Source: Couchioplanes caeruleus
GTDB lineage: Bacteria; Actinomycetota; Actinomycetes; Mycobacteriales; Micromonosporaceae
Direction of reading: 5' to 3'
DNA length: 64,000 bases
Assembly: GCF_023499255.1 (NCBI RefSeq)
Contig: NZ_CP092183.1
Span: 441,501-505,500 of the forward strand
Shown: positions 38,885 to 50,256 of the stretch, piece after piece
How positions within the stretch are numbered: position 1 is the stretch's first letter
Layout of the letters: every line of letters begins with the position of its first letter
The notes under the pieces: model-generated
What the model was told of the DNA's origin: nothing
The model's database searches: none
Seen by the model: only the letters and a program-made list of their open reading frames with translations
Translations under genes and position numbers: made by a program

Positions 38885-39880
38885 ATGGTCGTTGGACCCG
38901 GCACGGTCTCTGACCAGGCTCCGGTGGCTCCGGACCCCGCCGGGGGCAGCGTCCCCGGCAAGGCGATCGAGGGCCGTTCGCTCGGCCGCATCGCCTGGAC
39001 CCGGCTCAAGCGCGACAAGGTCGCCATGGCGGGCGGCTATGTCGTCCTCTTCCTGATCCTGGTCGCGGTCTTCGCCCCGTTGGTCGTCAAGCTCCTGGGC
39101 GATCCGCCGAACGAGTTCCACCAGAACCTGATCGACGTCAACACCCTGGCCCCCAAGGGCGGCACGGGCATCAGCGGCGACCATCTGTTCGGTGTCGAGC
39201 CGCAGAACGGCCGGGACATCTTCAGCCGGGTCGTCTACGGCGCCCGGATCTCGCTGCTGATCGCGTTCCTCGCGACCGGCCTGTCGGTGGTCATCGGCGC
39301 CACGCTCGGCGTGGTGGCCGGCTTCTTCGGCGGCTGGGTCGACGCGCTGATCAGCCGGGCCATGGACGTCTTCCTGGCCTTCCCGCTGCTGGTCTTCTCG
39401 ATCGCGCTGGCCGGCGTCATCCCGGACAAGGCCTTCGGGCTGTCCGGGGACGCGCTGCGGATCGCCATGCTGATCTTCATCATCGGCTTCTTCAGCTGGC
39501 CCTACATCGGCCGCATCGTGCGCGGGCAGACGCTGTCGCTGCGGGAACGCGAGTTCGTCGACGCGGCGCGCAGCCTCGGTGCGCGCGGGCCGTACATCAT
39601 CTTCAAGGAGCTTCTGCCCAATCTTGTAGCGCCCATCCTGATCTACGCGACGCTGCTCATCCCGACGAACATCCTGTTCGAGGCGGCGCTGTCGTTCCTC
39701 GGGGTCGGGGTCCGGCCGCCCACCGCCAGCTGGGGCGGGATGCTCTCCGACGCCGCCCGCTTCTACACGATCTGGCATTTCATGTTCTTCCCGGGCATGG
39801 CCATCTTCATCACCGTGCTGGCCTTCAACCTGTTCGGTGACGGCCTGCGCGACGCGCTCGACCCCAAGGGCCGACGCTGA
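38885..39880 (+). CDS. Oligopeptide-type ABC transporter permease (DppC-like)
   Basis: 331 residues, six TM helices of the BPD permease type. The N-terminal cytoplasmic lead SLGRIAWTRLKRDKVAMAGG precedes TM1 (GYVVLFLILVAVFAPLVVKL). The EAA loop EREFVDAARSLGARGPYIIF, which contacts the ATPases, is intact, and the DppC-type ending LFGDGLRDALDPKGRR is present. It is the first gene of a C-A-B-D-F operon; the order is unusual, since the binding protein normally comes first. A GGGAGAGGA ribosome site lies 12 nt before the ATG. Confidence 0.9.
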   Translation: MVVGPGTVSDQAPVAPDPAGGSVPGKAIEGRSLGRIAWTRLKRDKVAMAGGYVVLFLILVAVFAPLVVKLLGDPPNEFHQNLIDVNTLAPKGGTGISGDHLFGVEPQNGRDIFSRVVYGARISLLIAFLATGLSVVIGATLGVVAGFFGGWVDALISRAMDVFLAFPLLVFSIALAGVIPDKAFGLSGDALRIAMLIFIIGFFSWPYIGRIVRGQTLSLREREFVDAARSLGARGPYIIFKELLPNLVAPILIYATLLIPTNILFEAALSFLGVGVRPPTASWGGMLSDAARFYTIWHFMFFPGMAIFITVLAFNLFGDGLRDALDPKGRR

Positions 39881-39951
39881 TCATGCGCCGGACGACTTTT
39901 TCGCCAGCCAGGCGGTCCAAGCGGGCCGTTCCTTCAGGGAGGTTGCTACAA

Positions 39952-41706
39952 GTGATCCAGAGAACAAGGGTGCTGGTGGCCGCGACGGCCGCCCTGGCGC
40001 TCGGATTGACCGCCGCGTGCGGCGGGGGCAAGGACGACTCCAGCTCGGGCAGCTCCTCCAAGGCGGAGTTCAACGCCGCCCTGGACAAGGTGTTCAACCC
40101 CTCCGAGAAGAAGGGCGGCACCATCCGCCTGGCGAACTCGGGCGACTGGGACACCCTCGACCCGGGCGAGACATATTACGGCTACTCGTGGGACTTCCTG
40201 CGCCTGTACGGCCGCAGCCTGCTCACGTTCAAGGCTTCCCCGGGCGCGGCCGGCAACGAGCTGACCCCGGACCTCGCCGAGGGCCTGGGCGAGACGAACG
40301 ACAACGGCAAGACGTGGACGTACAAGATCCGTAAGGGCGTCAAGTTCGAGGACGGCACCGAGGTCAAGTCGGCCGACGTCAAGTACGCGGTGCTGCGCTC
40401 GATCGACAAGGCGACGTTCCCGAACGGCCCGGCGTACTTCGAGCAGTTCCTGAACCTGCCGGCCGGTTACAAGGGCCCGTACAAGTCCAAGGGCGTCAAC
40501 ACCGACCAGGCCATCTCGACGCCGGACGACAGCACGATCGTCTTCCATCTCAAGCAGGCGTTCGGTGGCTTCGACTACATGGCCGCGCTGCCGCAGACCG
40601 TTCCGGTCCCGCAGGCCAAGGACACGGCCGCGAAGTACAAGGAGCACGTGGTCTCCACGGGCCCGTACATGTTCGACCAGAACAACATCGGCAAGAACTT
40701 CTCGCTCAAGCGGAACCCGAACTGGAGCCAGGAGACCGACCCGTTCCGCAAGGCGCTGCCGGACCGCTTCGAGGTCTCGCTGAACGTCAACGCGGACGAC
40801 ATCGACAACCGGCTGATCTCCGGCGACCTGGACATCGACGTGGTCGGCACGGGCGTGCAGCCCGCCACGCTCGGCCGCGTCGTGGGTGACCCGACCGCCA
40901 AGGCGGGCACGGACAACGCCAGCCAGAGCCGCCTCTGGTACACCTCGATCGTCGGCACGGTGAAGCCGCTCGACAACATCGACTGCCGCAAGGCGATCGA
41001 GTACGCCGCGGACCGTACCGGCTACCAGACCGCGTACGGCGGCCCGCTCGCCGGCGGCGACATCGCCACCACGGTCCTGCCGCCGACCATCCCGGGTTAC
41101 CAGAAGTTCGACCTGTACCCGGCGGGCCCGGACAACACCGGCGACGTGGCGAAGGCCAAGGAGGCCCTGGCGGCCTGCGGTCAGCCGAACGGCTTCTCGA
41201 CCAACATCGCCTACCGTGCGGAGCGGCCGAAGGAGAAGGCCACCGCCGAGTCGCTGCAGCAGTCGCTGGCGCGGGTCGGCATCAAGCTGACGCTCAAGCC
41301 GTTCCCGCAGGGTGACTACTTCTCGCAGTACGCCGGCAACCCGCCGTACGTGAAGGCCAACAACCTCGGCCTGACCGTCAACGGCTGGGGCGCGGACTGG
41401 AACGACGGCTTCGGCTTCCTGTCGCAGATCGTCGACAGCCGGGTCATCCGGGAGACCGGTGGCTCCTCGAACACCAGCGTCCGCGACCCCGAGGTCGACA
41501 AGATGCTGGACGCGGCGGTGAGCAACACCGACGCCAAGGCGCGCGAGGCGCAGTGGGGCGCGATCGACAAGAAGGTCATGGAGGACGCGTTCATCCTCCC
41601 CGGCGTCTACTCCAAGGCGCTGCTGATCCGTCCGAAGAAGCTCACCAACGTGTACGTGAACCCGGCGTACGCGATGTACGACTACGTGGCGCTCGGCGTC
41701 GCGTGA
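39952..41706 (+). CDS. Oligopeptide-type ABC transporter substrate-binding lipoprotein (DppA-like, SBP family 5)
   Basis: 584 residues. Lipoprotein signal VLVAATAALALGLTAACGGG with lipobox LTAAC. The family 5 fold is shown by KGGTIRLANSGDWDTLDPGE, LTPDLAEGLGETNDNGKTWT and YKIRKGVKFEDGTEVKSADV, and by a C-terminal lobe (NGWGADWNDGFGFLSQIVDS). It binds peptides or other ligands outside the membrane for the two permeases. GTG at 39952 is chosen because GGGAGG lies about 10 nt before and the signal peptide then begins the protein. Follows the DppC-like gene by 71 nt. Confidence 0.92.
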   Translation: MIQRTRVLVAATAALALGLTAACGGGKDDSSSGSSSKAEFNAALDKVFNPSEKKGGTIRLANSGDWDTLDPGETYYGYSWDFLRLYGRSLLTFKASPGAAGNELTPDLAEGLGETNDNGKTWTYKIRKGVKFEDGTEVKSADVKYAVLRSIDKATFPNGPAYFEQFLNLPAGYKGPYKSKGVNTDQAISTPDDSTIVFHLKQAFGGFDYMAALPQTVPVPQAKDTAAKYKEHVVSTGPYMFDQNNIGKNFSLKRNPNWSQETDPFRKALPDRFEVSLNVNADDIDNRLISGDLDIDVVGTGVQPATLGRVVGDPTAKAGTDNASQSRLWYTSIVGTVKPLDNIDCRKAIEYAADRTGYQTAYGGPLAGGDIATTVLPPTIPGYQKFDLYPAGPDNTGDVAKAKEALAACGQPNGFSTNIAYRAERPKEKATAESLQQSLARVGIKLTLKPFPQGDYFSQYAGNPPYVKANNLGLTVNGWGADWNDGFGFLSQIVDSRVIRETGGSSNTSVRDPEVDKMLDAAVSNTDAKAREAQWGAIDKKVMEDAFILPGVYSKALLIRPKKLTNVYVNPAYAMYDYVALGVA

Positions 41707-41755
41707 CCACCACCTCTGGCGTCCTAGTTCCGATTGGGTAGGTGAAGGCAGCAGG

Positions 41756-41785
41756 CGGCCGGTCCGGGGTGACCCGGGCCGGCCG
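41756..41785 (+). promoter_or_regulatory. Hairpin between the DppA- and DppB-like genes
   Basis: A 13-bp stem (CGGCCGGTCCGGG with CCCGGGCCGGCCG, one G-U pair) around GTGA. With no T-run it is unlikely to stop transcription; it more probably stabilises the upstream mRNA end so that the binding protein is made in excess over the permease, as is common in such operons. Confidence 0.55.
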
Positions 41786-41800
41786 TCGTAGCCGGGCACT

Positions 41801-42814
41801 GTGATCACGTACATCATCAGGCGTCTGTTAGCGGCCGTCGTGCTGCTCTTCATCGTCAGCGCCGCCGTCTTCGCGATCTTCTATCTGATTCCGCGGCTCG
41901 TCGGTGCGACGCCCGAGACGCTGGCGACCCGGTACGTGGGGCGTGCCGCGACGCCGGAGACGGTCAACCTCATCGCCCACAAGCTGGGCTTCTACGACCC
42001 GATCTGGGTGCAGTACGGCCGCTGGGTCAAGGGCATCTTCTTCGGCGCCGAGTACGACTACGGCAGCGGTACGGAGCACTGCCCGGCGCCCTGCTTCGGC
42101 TACTCCTTCATCACGCGCCAGCCGGTGTGGCCGGACCTGCTCGACCGGCTGCCGGTGACGCTGTCGCTCGCCGTGGGCGCTGCGGTGCTGTGGGTGTTCT
42201 TCGGCGTCTCGACCGGCGTGATCTCCGCGCTGCGCCGGGGCTCCCTGCTGGACCGCGCCGCGATGACCGTCTCGCTCGCCGGCGTCTCCATGCCGATCTT
42301 CTTCACCGGCCTGATCGGCCTGCTCATCTTCAGCTACAAGCTGGGATGGACGGCCTCGGGCGGTTCCTACACCCCGTTCACCGAGAATCCCGCCGACTGG
42401 TTCTACGCGCTGTTGCTGCCGTGGATCGTGCTCGCCTTCCAGTTCTCCGCCCAGTACGCCCGGCTCACCCGGGCCGGCATGCTGGAGACGCTCGGCGAGG
42501 ACTACATCCGTACGGCGCGCGCCAAGGGCCTGCCGGAGGGCGCGGTGAACGTCAAGCACGGCCTGCGGGCCGCGCTGACACCGCTGCTGACCATCTTCGG
42601 TCTCGACTTCGGCCTGCTGCTCGGCGGTGCCGTCCTCACCGAGCAGGTCTTCTCCCTGCCGGGGCTGGGCAAGTACGCCGTCGACGCGATCACCAACAAC
42701 GACCTGCCGAAGGTACTCGGCGTGACGATGATGGCCGCGCTCTTCGTGGTCGTCGCCAACCTGATCGTCGACCTGCTCTACGCCGTCGTGGACCCGCGAG
42801 TGAGGATCAGCTAG
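41801..42814 (+). CDS. Oligopeptide-type ABC transporter permease (DppB-like)
   Basis: 337 residues. TM1 is YIIRRLLAAVVLLFIVSAAV, followed by a large extracytoplasmic loop containing two Cys (HCPAPC), then five more TM helices. The EAA loop EDYIRTARAKGLPEGAVNVK and the DppB/OppB end LYAVVDPRVRIS identify the family. It partners with the DppC-like permease upstream. GTG start; the stop TAG overlaps the next gene's GTG by one base. Confidence 0.9.
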   Translation: MITYIIRRLLAAVVLLFIVSAAVFAIFYLIPRLVGATPETLATRYVGRAATPETVNLIAHKLGFYDPIWVQYGRWVKGIFFGAEYDYGSGTEHCPAPCFGYSFITRQPVWPDLLDRLPVTLSLAVGAAVLWVFFGVSTGVISALRRGSLLDRAAMTVSLAGVSMPIFFTGLIGLLIFSYKLGWTASGGSYTPFTENPADWFYALLLPWIVLAFQFSAQYARLTRAGMLETLGEDYIRTARAKGLPEGAVNVKHGLRAALTPLLTIFGLDFGLLLGGAVLTEQVFSLPGLGKYAVDAITNNDLPKVLGVTMMAALFVVVANLIVDLLYAVVDPRVRIS

Positions 42815-43851
42815 TGGCAGCCGAACCCTTCCTCGAGGTCAAGGATCTGAAGATCTCGTTCCCGACCGACGACGGCCTGGTCAAGAGCGTCGACGGGCTG
42901 TCGTTCCGGCTGGAGCGCGGCAAGACGCTGGGCATCGTCGGCGAGTCGGGCTCCGGCAAGTCGGTCACCAGCCTCGGCATCCTGGGCCTGCACAACAAGC
43001 GCAACGCCCAGGTCTCGGGCCAGATCTGGCTGGACGGCGAGGAGCTCGTCAGCGCGGCGCCGGAGACCGTACGGGCCCTGCGCGGCGCCAAGATGGCGAT
43101 GATCTTCCAGGACCCGCTGTCCTCGATGCACCCGTTCTACTCGATCGGGCACCAGATCATCGAGGCGTACCGGGTGCACCACCGGGTCTCCAAGCAGGTG
43201 GCCCGCAAGCACGCGATCGACATGCTGGGCCGGGTCGGCATCCCGCAGCCCGCACGCCGCGTCGACGACTACCCGCACCAGTTCTCCGGCGGTATGCGCC
43301 AGCGCGCGATGATCGCCATGGCGCTGGTGAACGACCCGCAGCTGCTCATCGCCGACGAGCCGACGACCGCGCTGGACGTGACGGTCCAGGCGCAGATCCT
43401 CGACCTCATGCACAACCTGCAGGAGGAGTTCAACTCGGCGCTCATCGTGATCACGCACGACCTGGGCGTGGTGGCCGAGCTCGCCGACGACGTGCTGGTC
43501 ATGTACGGCGGCCGCTGCATCGAGTACGGCACCGCCCGGACGATCTTCGAGCGGCCGGAGCACCCGTACACGTGGGGTCTGCTGGGGTCGATGCCGCGCA
43601 TCGACCGGCCCAACCTGGACCGGCTCGTGCCCATCCCGGGCCTCCCGCCGTCGCTGATCAACCTGCCGTCCGGGTGCGCGTTCCATCCGCGCTGCGCCTA
43701 CGAGCCGCGCACCGGCGGCCTGGGCACGACCCTGACGCCGGAGCTCACGGTCGCCGACCAGCCCGGGCACCTGGTGCGCTGCCACATGCCCACCGCCGAA
43801 CGTCAGCGGATCTGGCGTGAAGAGGTCAAGCCGAAGCTGGAGGCGCAGTGA
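42814..43851 (+). CDS. Oligopeptide-type ABC transporter ATPase (DppD-like)
   Basis: 345 residues. Walker [10 protein letters not shown] (about 44-52), the Q loop [10 protein letters not shown], the ABC signature SGGMRQR, Walker [13 protein letters not shown] and the H loop THDLG are all intact. A C-terminal OppD-type extension with [15 protein letters not shown] carries cysteines seen in oligopeptide ATPases. TAGTG overlap with the permease and GTGA overlap with the next ATPase show tight coupling. Confidence 0.93.
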   Translation: MAAEPFLEVKDLKISFPTDDGLVKSVDGLSFRLERGKTLGIVGESGSGKSVTSLGILGLHNKRNAQVSGQIWLDGEELVSAAPETVRALRGAKMAMIFQDPLSSMHPFYSIGHQIIEAYRVHHRVSKQVARKHAIDMLGRVGIPQPARRVDDYPHQFSGGMRQRAMIAMALVNDPQLLIADEPTTALDVTVQAQILDLMHNLQEEFNSALIVITHDLGVVAELADDVLVMYGGRCIEYGTARTIFERPEHPYTWGLLGSMPRIDRPNLDRLVPIPGLPPSLINLPSGCAFHPRCAYEPRTGGLGTTLTPELTVADQPGHLVRCHMPTAERQRIWREEVKPKLEAQ

Positions 43852-45062
43852 ACGACGAGAGCGGCGCGGCGGCGATCCCGGCCGACCCGACCGGGCGCAC
43901 GGCGGTGCCGGCGGACCCCATGGCCGGCGCTGCGGCCTCGGCGGAGACGGCGGGACCGACGGAGGCCGTGCGGTTGAGTGACCCCGTACCCGACGCGGTG
44001 ATGCAGGAGGAGCGCGCCGCCAGGGGCGAGCCGCTGCTGTCCGTGAAGGGCCTCGAGAAGCACTTCCCGATCACCAAGGGCATCCTGCGCCGTCAGGTCG
44101 GCGCGGTGCGCGCGGTCGACGGGGTGACGTTCGACGTCTACAAGGGTGAGACGCTCGGCCTGGTCGGCGAGTCCGGCTGCGGCAAGACCACCACCGGCCG
44201 GCTGCTGACCCGGCTGGTGGAGCCCACCGGCGGCTCGATCGAGTTCGACGGCCGGAACATCGCGCACCTGCGCCAGGGCAGGCTGCGGCCGCTGCGGCGC
44301 GACATGCAGATGATCTTCCAGGACCCGTTCTCGTCACTGAACCCGCGGCACACCGTCGGCACGATCGTCGGGGCGCCGTTCCGGATCCAGAACGTCAAGA
44401 CCGAGCACGGCGTCAAGCGCGCGGTGCAGGACCTGCTCAAGCTGGTCGGGCTCAACCCCGAGCACTACAACCGCTACCCGCACGAGTTCTCCGGCGGTCA
44501 GCGCCAGCGCATCGGCATCGCCCGTACGCTCGCGCTGCGACCGAAGCTGATCATCGCGGACGAGCCGGTGTCGGCCCTCGACGTGTCGATCCAGGCGCAG
44601 GTCGTCAACCTCCTCGACGACCTGCAGAACGAGTTCGATCTGACGTACGTGTTCATCGCGCACGACCTGTCGGTGGTCCGGCACATCTCCGACCGCGTCG
44701 CCGTCATGTACCTCGGGAAGATCGTCGAGATCGCCGACCGGGAGAAGCTCTACACCAGCCCGCGGCACCCGTACACGGTCGCGCTGATGTCGGCCGTCCC
44801 GGTCCCCGACCCGGCGCGCCGCGACCGGGCCCAGCGCGAGCGGGTCCTGCTCACCGGCGACGTGCCGAGCCCGATCAACCCGCCGTCCGGCTGCCGGTTC
44901 CGCACCCGCTGCTGGAAGGCGCAGGAGATCTGCGCCACCGAGGAACCGCCGCTGATCCCGCGCCTCGGCGACGCGGCCTCGCACCAGACGGCCTGCCACT
45001 TCCCGATCGTCGAGGGCGAGGCGGTCGAGGGCCGGCGCGCGGTGACCGCGCCGACCCCCTGA
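43848..45062 (+). CDS. Oligopeptide-type ABC transporter ATPase (DppF-like)
   Basis: 404 residues, long because of an N-terminal A/P/T-rich lead of about 60 residues. The ABC domain is complete: Walker [11 protein letters not shown] loop [10 protein letters not shown], signature SGGQRQR, Walker [14 protein letters not shown] loop AHDLS. The OppF-type C-terminal extension [20 protein letters not shown] has cysteines as in the family. Together with the DppD-like protein it powers the importer. A terminator lies about 60 nt past the stop. Confidence 0.93.
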   Translation: MNDESGAAAIPADPTGRTAVPADPMAGAAASAETAGPTEAVRLSDPVPDAVMQEERAARGEPLLSVKGLEKHFPITKGILRRQVGAVRAVDGVTFDVYKGETLGLVGESGCGKTTTGRLLTRLVEPTGGSIEFDGRNIAHLRQGRLRPLRRDMQMIFQDPFSSLNPRHTVGTIVGAPFRIQNVKTEHGVKRAVQDLLKLVGLNPEHYNRYPHEFSGGQRQRIGIARTLALRPKLIIADEPVSALDVSIQAQVVNLLDDLQNEFDLTYVFIAHDLSVVRHISDRVAVMYLGKIVEIADREKLYTSPRHPYTVALMSAVPVPDPARRDRAQRERVLLTGDVPSPINPPSGCRFRTRCWKAQEICATEEPPLIPRLGDAASHQTACHFPIVEGEAVEGRRAVTAPTP

Positions 45063-45124
45063 AAGATCAAAATCTCGATGTCGTAGCTCGGTGGGTGGTG
45101 CTGACCGCAACTCCCGTCGAGGCC

Positions 45125-45159
45125 GGGGCCGGGGCCCAGCATGCGCCGGCCCTGGCCCC
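45125..45159 (+). terminator. Hairpin behind the ABC transporter operon
   Basis: GGGGCCGGGGCC pairs with GGCCCTGGCCCC (one G-U) around 11 nt, followed by TTC. It lies between the convergent ABC operon and GH20 gene. Confidence 0.65.
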
Positions 45160-45183
45160 TTCATGCTGCGTGAGTGGGAAAGA

Positions 45184-46803
45184 TCAACCCCAATTGATCT
45201 GCGGCGAGGGGTAGAAGTTCACGCCCTGCAGCGTCCACCGCGGGCCGTACGCGCCCAGCCGGGCCGAGAACGACGCCCAGTCGTGCGTCGACGCCGGGGA
45301 CCAGCCGAGCTCGGCGATGGCCGGCAGCCGCGGGAACGCCATGAACTCGATGTCGTCCAGGCTGCGCAGCGTCTCCGACCACAGCGGCGCCTCCACGCCG
45401 AGGATCGCGTTCTCGCCGACGCCGGCCACGCGGGTCGCCGGGTCCCAGCCGTACGCGTCGGCAACCTCGATGTAGGCGGCCCAGTCCAGGCCCAGCGGGG
45501 TGCTGGGGTCGTACTTCATGTCCAGGTACGCCTTGTTCGCCGGGGACATCACGACCTTGGTGCCGCGGGTGACCGCCGCCGCCACGGTCGGGTTCGTGGT
45601 GGCGGTGTCCCAGAACTGCGCGACCGCGGTGTTCGAGGCAGGGGCCTTGGTGATCTCGTTCCAGCCGTACGCGGTCTTGCCGTACTTGGCGACCAGCGGC
45701 AGCACCCGCTGCTGGAACGCCACGTAGTCCGCCTCGGGCGTGGCGTGCGCCTCGTCGCCGCCGATGTGCAGGTACGGCCCGGGCGTCATGGCGGCCAGCT
45801 CGCGGATCACGTCCTCGACGAAGCGGTACGTCGTCTCCGAGCCGATGCACAGCGAGCTGTACCCGACCTCGGTGTCGGTCCGCGGCGGCGGCGCCACCCC
45901 GTCGCAGGTCAACTCCGGGTACGCGACCTGCGCCGCGTTCACGTGCCCCGGCATGTCGATCTCCGGCACGATGGTCACGTAGCGCTTCGCGGCGTACGCG
46001 ACGATGTCCTTGTACTGGGCCTTCGTGAGGAATCCGGGACCCTCGCCGTCGACCCCGGTGCCCGCGCCGCCGCTGACCGCGGTGAGCTTCGGCCAGCTGT
46101 CGATCTGGATGCGCCAGCCCTGGTCGTCGGAGAGGTGCAGGTGCAGGTGGTTCACCTTGAACCGGCTGATCTCGTCGACGTACGCCTTGATCTCGTCCGG
46201 GGTGTGGAAGTGCCGCGCCTCGTCCAGCATCGCCCCCCGGTACGCGAACCGCGGATAGTCGAGGATGCTGCCGCCGGACACGGTCCACGACCGCCGGACG
46301 ACGGTCGGCGAGTCGATCTCGACGGGCAGGAGCTGACGCAACGTCTGCGCGCCGGCGAAGAGCCCGGCGGGGTTGTTCGCCCGGATCGTGACGGCCTGCC
46401 GGCTGACGTCGAGGCGGTAGCCCTCACTGCCGAGCCGGCTGTCGTTCGCGCCGAGCAGCAGTGAGACGGTCGGCAGCCGCCGGGGCGCGACGGGCAGGAC
46501 GGGCAGCGGATAACCGGTCGCCGGCCGCAGGTCCCGGGCCAGCTGGTCGCCCACCGCGCGGGCTGCGGGTGAGCCGGGCTGCGTACGGATCACCGTGAGC
46601 GGGCCGAGCCGGAAGGTGGCGTTCGCGTCCGGGCGCACCTGGACCGGCGCCGGGAGGACGGCGGAGAGAGCCGGGGAAGCGGACGATGCCGCTGCTGCTT
46701 TCGGAGCGGTCTGGGCGGCGGCTGCCGGTGCGGCCTGGGCGGCGAGCAGCGGGAGGCTCACCGCCGCCGCGGTGAGCAGGCGAGACAGAGCGGATTTGGC
46801 CAT
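45184..46803 (-). CDS. Secreted GH20 beta-N-acetylhexosaminidase
   Basis: 539 residues. Signal peptide LSRLLTAAAVSLPLLAAQAA at the N-terminus. An N-terminal GH20b-like domain (LPTVSLLLGANDSRLGSEGY region) precedes the TIM barrel, with FHTPDEIKAYVDEISRFKVN, HLHLSDDQGWRI and the catalytic pair HIGGDEAHA (Asp-Glu near 347-349), typical of substrate-assisted catalysis. It releases GlcNAc from chitooligosaccharides and may act on products of the GH19 chitinase at 58.6 kb. TAGCGT 5 nt before the ATG suggests a leaderless transcript. It converges on the ABC operon. Confidence 0.93.
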   Translation of the reverse strand: MAKSALSRLLTAAAVSLPLLAAQAAPAAAAQTAPKAAAASSASPALSAVLPAPVQVRPDANATFRLGPLTVIRTQPGSPAARAVGDQLARDLRPATGYPLPVLPVAPRRLPTVSLLLGANDSRLGSEGYRLDVSRQAVTIRANNPAGLFAGAQTLRQLLPVEIDSPTVVRRSWTVSGGSILDYPRFAYRGAMLDEARHFHTPDEIKAYVDEISRFKVNHLHLHLSDDQGWRIQIDSWPKLTAVSGGAGTGVDGEGPGFLTKAQYKDIVAYAAKRYVTIVPEIDMPGHVNAAQVAYPELTCDGVAPPPRTDTEVGYSSLCIGSETTYRFVEDVIRELAAMTPGPYLHIGGDEAHATPEADYVAFQQRVLPLVAKYGKTAYGWNEITKAPASNTAVAQFWDTATTNPTVAAAVTRGTKVVMSPANKAYLDMKYDPSTPLGLDWAAYIEVADAYGWDPATRVAGVGENAILGVEAPLWSETLRSLDDIEFMAFPRLPAIAELGWSPASTHDWASFSARLGAYGPRWTLQGVNFYPSPQINWG

Positions 46804-46850
46804 GCCCGACGCTACATAGGCCGCTCTCGATCTGTAAAGGTTGTTGCGGA

Positions 46851-47423
46851 TCAGCGCTCGGGCCGGTTCAGGATGCCCACCGCGACGGCGTGCACCGCCT
46901 CCAGGTCGGCCGGATCCTTGAGCTGCGCCTTCGCCCCGGTGACGGTGTACCACTCGTCGGCGTCCTTGTACTGGGCGCGGACGACGACCTGACCGCCGGA
47001 GAGCTCGGTGCGCAGGGTGAGGTCGCCCGTGACGACGCCGACCTCGTCGGTCATGACACCGCCCTGACCAGCGGTGATGTCCGTGGTCCGGCTGTCGGTG
47101 GCCGCGGGCTGGGCCCCGTCGGTGCCCGTCGCGGCCGGCTGGGGTGCGCCCGCCTGGGGTGCGGTGGCTGCGCTTGCCTCGGCCGTGCTCGTCTCGGGTG
47201 CGGCGGCCTCGGTTTCCGCGGCGGCGGCCGGTTGGGCCGCAGCGGGCTGCGCGGGTGTTTCCGCGGCGGCCGGGCGGTCCGCGGAGCCCCGGGGCGTGCC
47301 ACCGGCGGCGGCCGGCTGGGCGGGGGTCTGCGCCGCGCCGGGCCGGGCCGCCGCGGGCTGGGCGGCGGCGGGCTGGGCGGCGGGCTGGGCGGCGGCGGCC
47401 TGCGGTGCGGCGGGCTCGGTCAT
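46851..47423 (-). CDS. Hypothetical protein with A/P/Q-rich repeats
   Basis: 190 residues. The first 100 residues are alanine, proline and glutamine repeats (AQPAAAQPAAARPG), a natively unfolded lead. The last 70 form a small conserved-looking domain: DEVGVVTGDLTLRTELSGGQ, VVVRAQYKDADEWYTVTGAK and LEAVHAVAVGILNRPER. No family named. The ATG overlaps the TGA of the HNH lipoprotein gene (ATGA), so the two are translated together. It could be a cytoplasmic partner, but nothing more can be said. Confidence 0.6.
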   Translation of the reverse strand: MTEPAAPQAAAAQPAAQPAAAQPAAARPGAAQTPAQPAAAGGTPRGSADRPAAAETPAQPAAAQPAAAAETEAAAPETSTAEASAATAPQAGAPQPAATGTDGAQPAATDSRTTDITAGQGGVMTDEVGVVTGDLTLRTELSGGQVVVRAQYKDADEWYTVTGAKAQLKDPADLEAVHAVAVGILNRPER

Positions 47424-48097
47424 CAGCAGTTCCTCAGCATGTCGGTGAGGGCCTTCTTCTCGGCGGTCGTCACTGTGAGCTTCCACTGCGACTTCACCGT
47501 GATCCAGTCCTCGGCGTACTGGCACCAGGCGCCGGTGCGCTCGGGCTTCCAGGTCGACGGGTCCTGATCACCCTTTGACCGGTTCGACGCCGCCGAAACC
47601 GCGATGAGCTGCGGATCGTCGACATCGTTGGCGAAGTCCCCGCGCTTGTCGTCGGTCCACGAGCTGGCACCGGAGCGCCAGGCGTTGGCGAGCGGCACCA
47701 TGTGGTCGATGTCGACCTTCGACGGGTCGGTGATCTTCAGGCCGTCGTACGCGCTGATCCACGTGCCCGCGACCACGTTGCAGCCGGACACCTTCACCTT
47801 GGTGCCGTCACGCTTGAGCACGGTGTCGCGGACGTCGCAGTTCTCGCCGGTGCTGCGCCAGTGCGGGAACCTGTCCCGGCTGTACCGGGCCATCGAACCG
47901 GACCTGGCGACGGTGAGCTTGTCGAGCATCGCCCGCGCGGTCTTCGCGTCCCGAGTGGACGTGGTGGTCTTGCCATCGGGCTTCGAGCCGGGTTGGTCGG
48001 TGACGGTCACCTCGCATCCGGCGGCGGTGACGGCGGTGAGGGCGAGCAGGGCGACGGTGAGGTGCACCGTCCGGCGGGGGGTGTGGCGAGGGGGCAC
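47423..48097 (-). CDS. HNH endonuclease family lipoprotein (DUF1524/GmrSD C-terminal type)
   Basis: 224 residues. Signal with lipobox TAAGC (VHLTVALLALTAVTAAGCEV), then the nuclease domain: KVDIDHMVPLANAWRSGASS carries the DHxxPL metal/catalytic signature, and NRSKGDQDPSTWKP the second conserved part. Two Cys pairs (NCDVRD, GCNV; WCQ, RNC) fit an oxidising environment. Extracellular HNH lipoproteins of this type are frequent in actinobacteria; nutrient DNA degradation or competition are possible roles. GTG at 48097 follows TACGCT by 6 nt and lets the signal peptide begin the protein. Confidence 0.82.
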   Translation of the reverse strand: MPPRHTPRRTVHLTVALLALTAVTAAGCEVTVTDQPGSKPDGKTTTSTRDAKTARAMLDKLTVARSGSMARYSRDRFPHWRSTGENCDVRDTVLKRDGTKVKVSGCNVVAGTWISAYDGLKITDPSKVDIDHMVPLANAWRSGASSWTDDKRGDFANDVDDPQLIAVSAASNRSKGDQDPSTWKPERTGAWCQYAEDWITVKSQWKLTVTTAEKKALTDMLRNC

Positions 48098-48167
48098 GAA
48101 GCAAGCGTATGCAACGAACGCCCGCTTCGCCCCGCCCGTCACCCCCGCCCGAATCGTCCCGCGTGCC

Positions 48168-48434
48168 GCCGGCTCGTGACCGGCGCGTCAGGCCCGCCGG
48201 CTCGTGGCCGGCTCCGTAGGACGTCACCGGCTCGTGGCCGGCCGTCCGATGTGTCCGCGCTGCGCGCATGCTCCGGCTTCTGGCCGGGCTCAGCACGCCA
48301 CCGGCTCGTGGCCGGCTTCCATGTCAGGGCTCCGGCTTCTGGCCGGGCTGGACGCGCCGCCGGCTCGTGGCCGGCTTCCATGTCAGGGTTCCGGCTCGTG
48401 GCCGGGCTCGGCGCGCCGCCGGCTCGTGGCCGGC
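48168..48434. repeat. Cluster of nine GCCGGC-TCGTG-GCCGGC hairpin repeats
   Basis: Nine near-copies of (G/A/T)CCGGCT(C/T)(G/C)TGGCCGG(C/G), each able to fold into a short hairpin, spaced irregularly between the leuA end and the HNH gene start. Part also forms longer units with CTTCCATGTCAGGG between hairpins. No gene seen in this 370-bp space. Confidence 0.85.
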
Positions 48435-48468
48435 GGCGTACCAGGAAAGGCTTCCGGATTGCGCCCGC

Positions 48469-50256
<1,788 letters not shown>

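Noticed and set aside
39946-41853. Minus-strand frame opposite the DppA-like gene
   Set aside because: Shadow frame without domains; the plus-strand gene is well supported.
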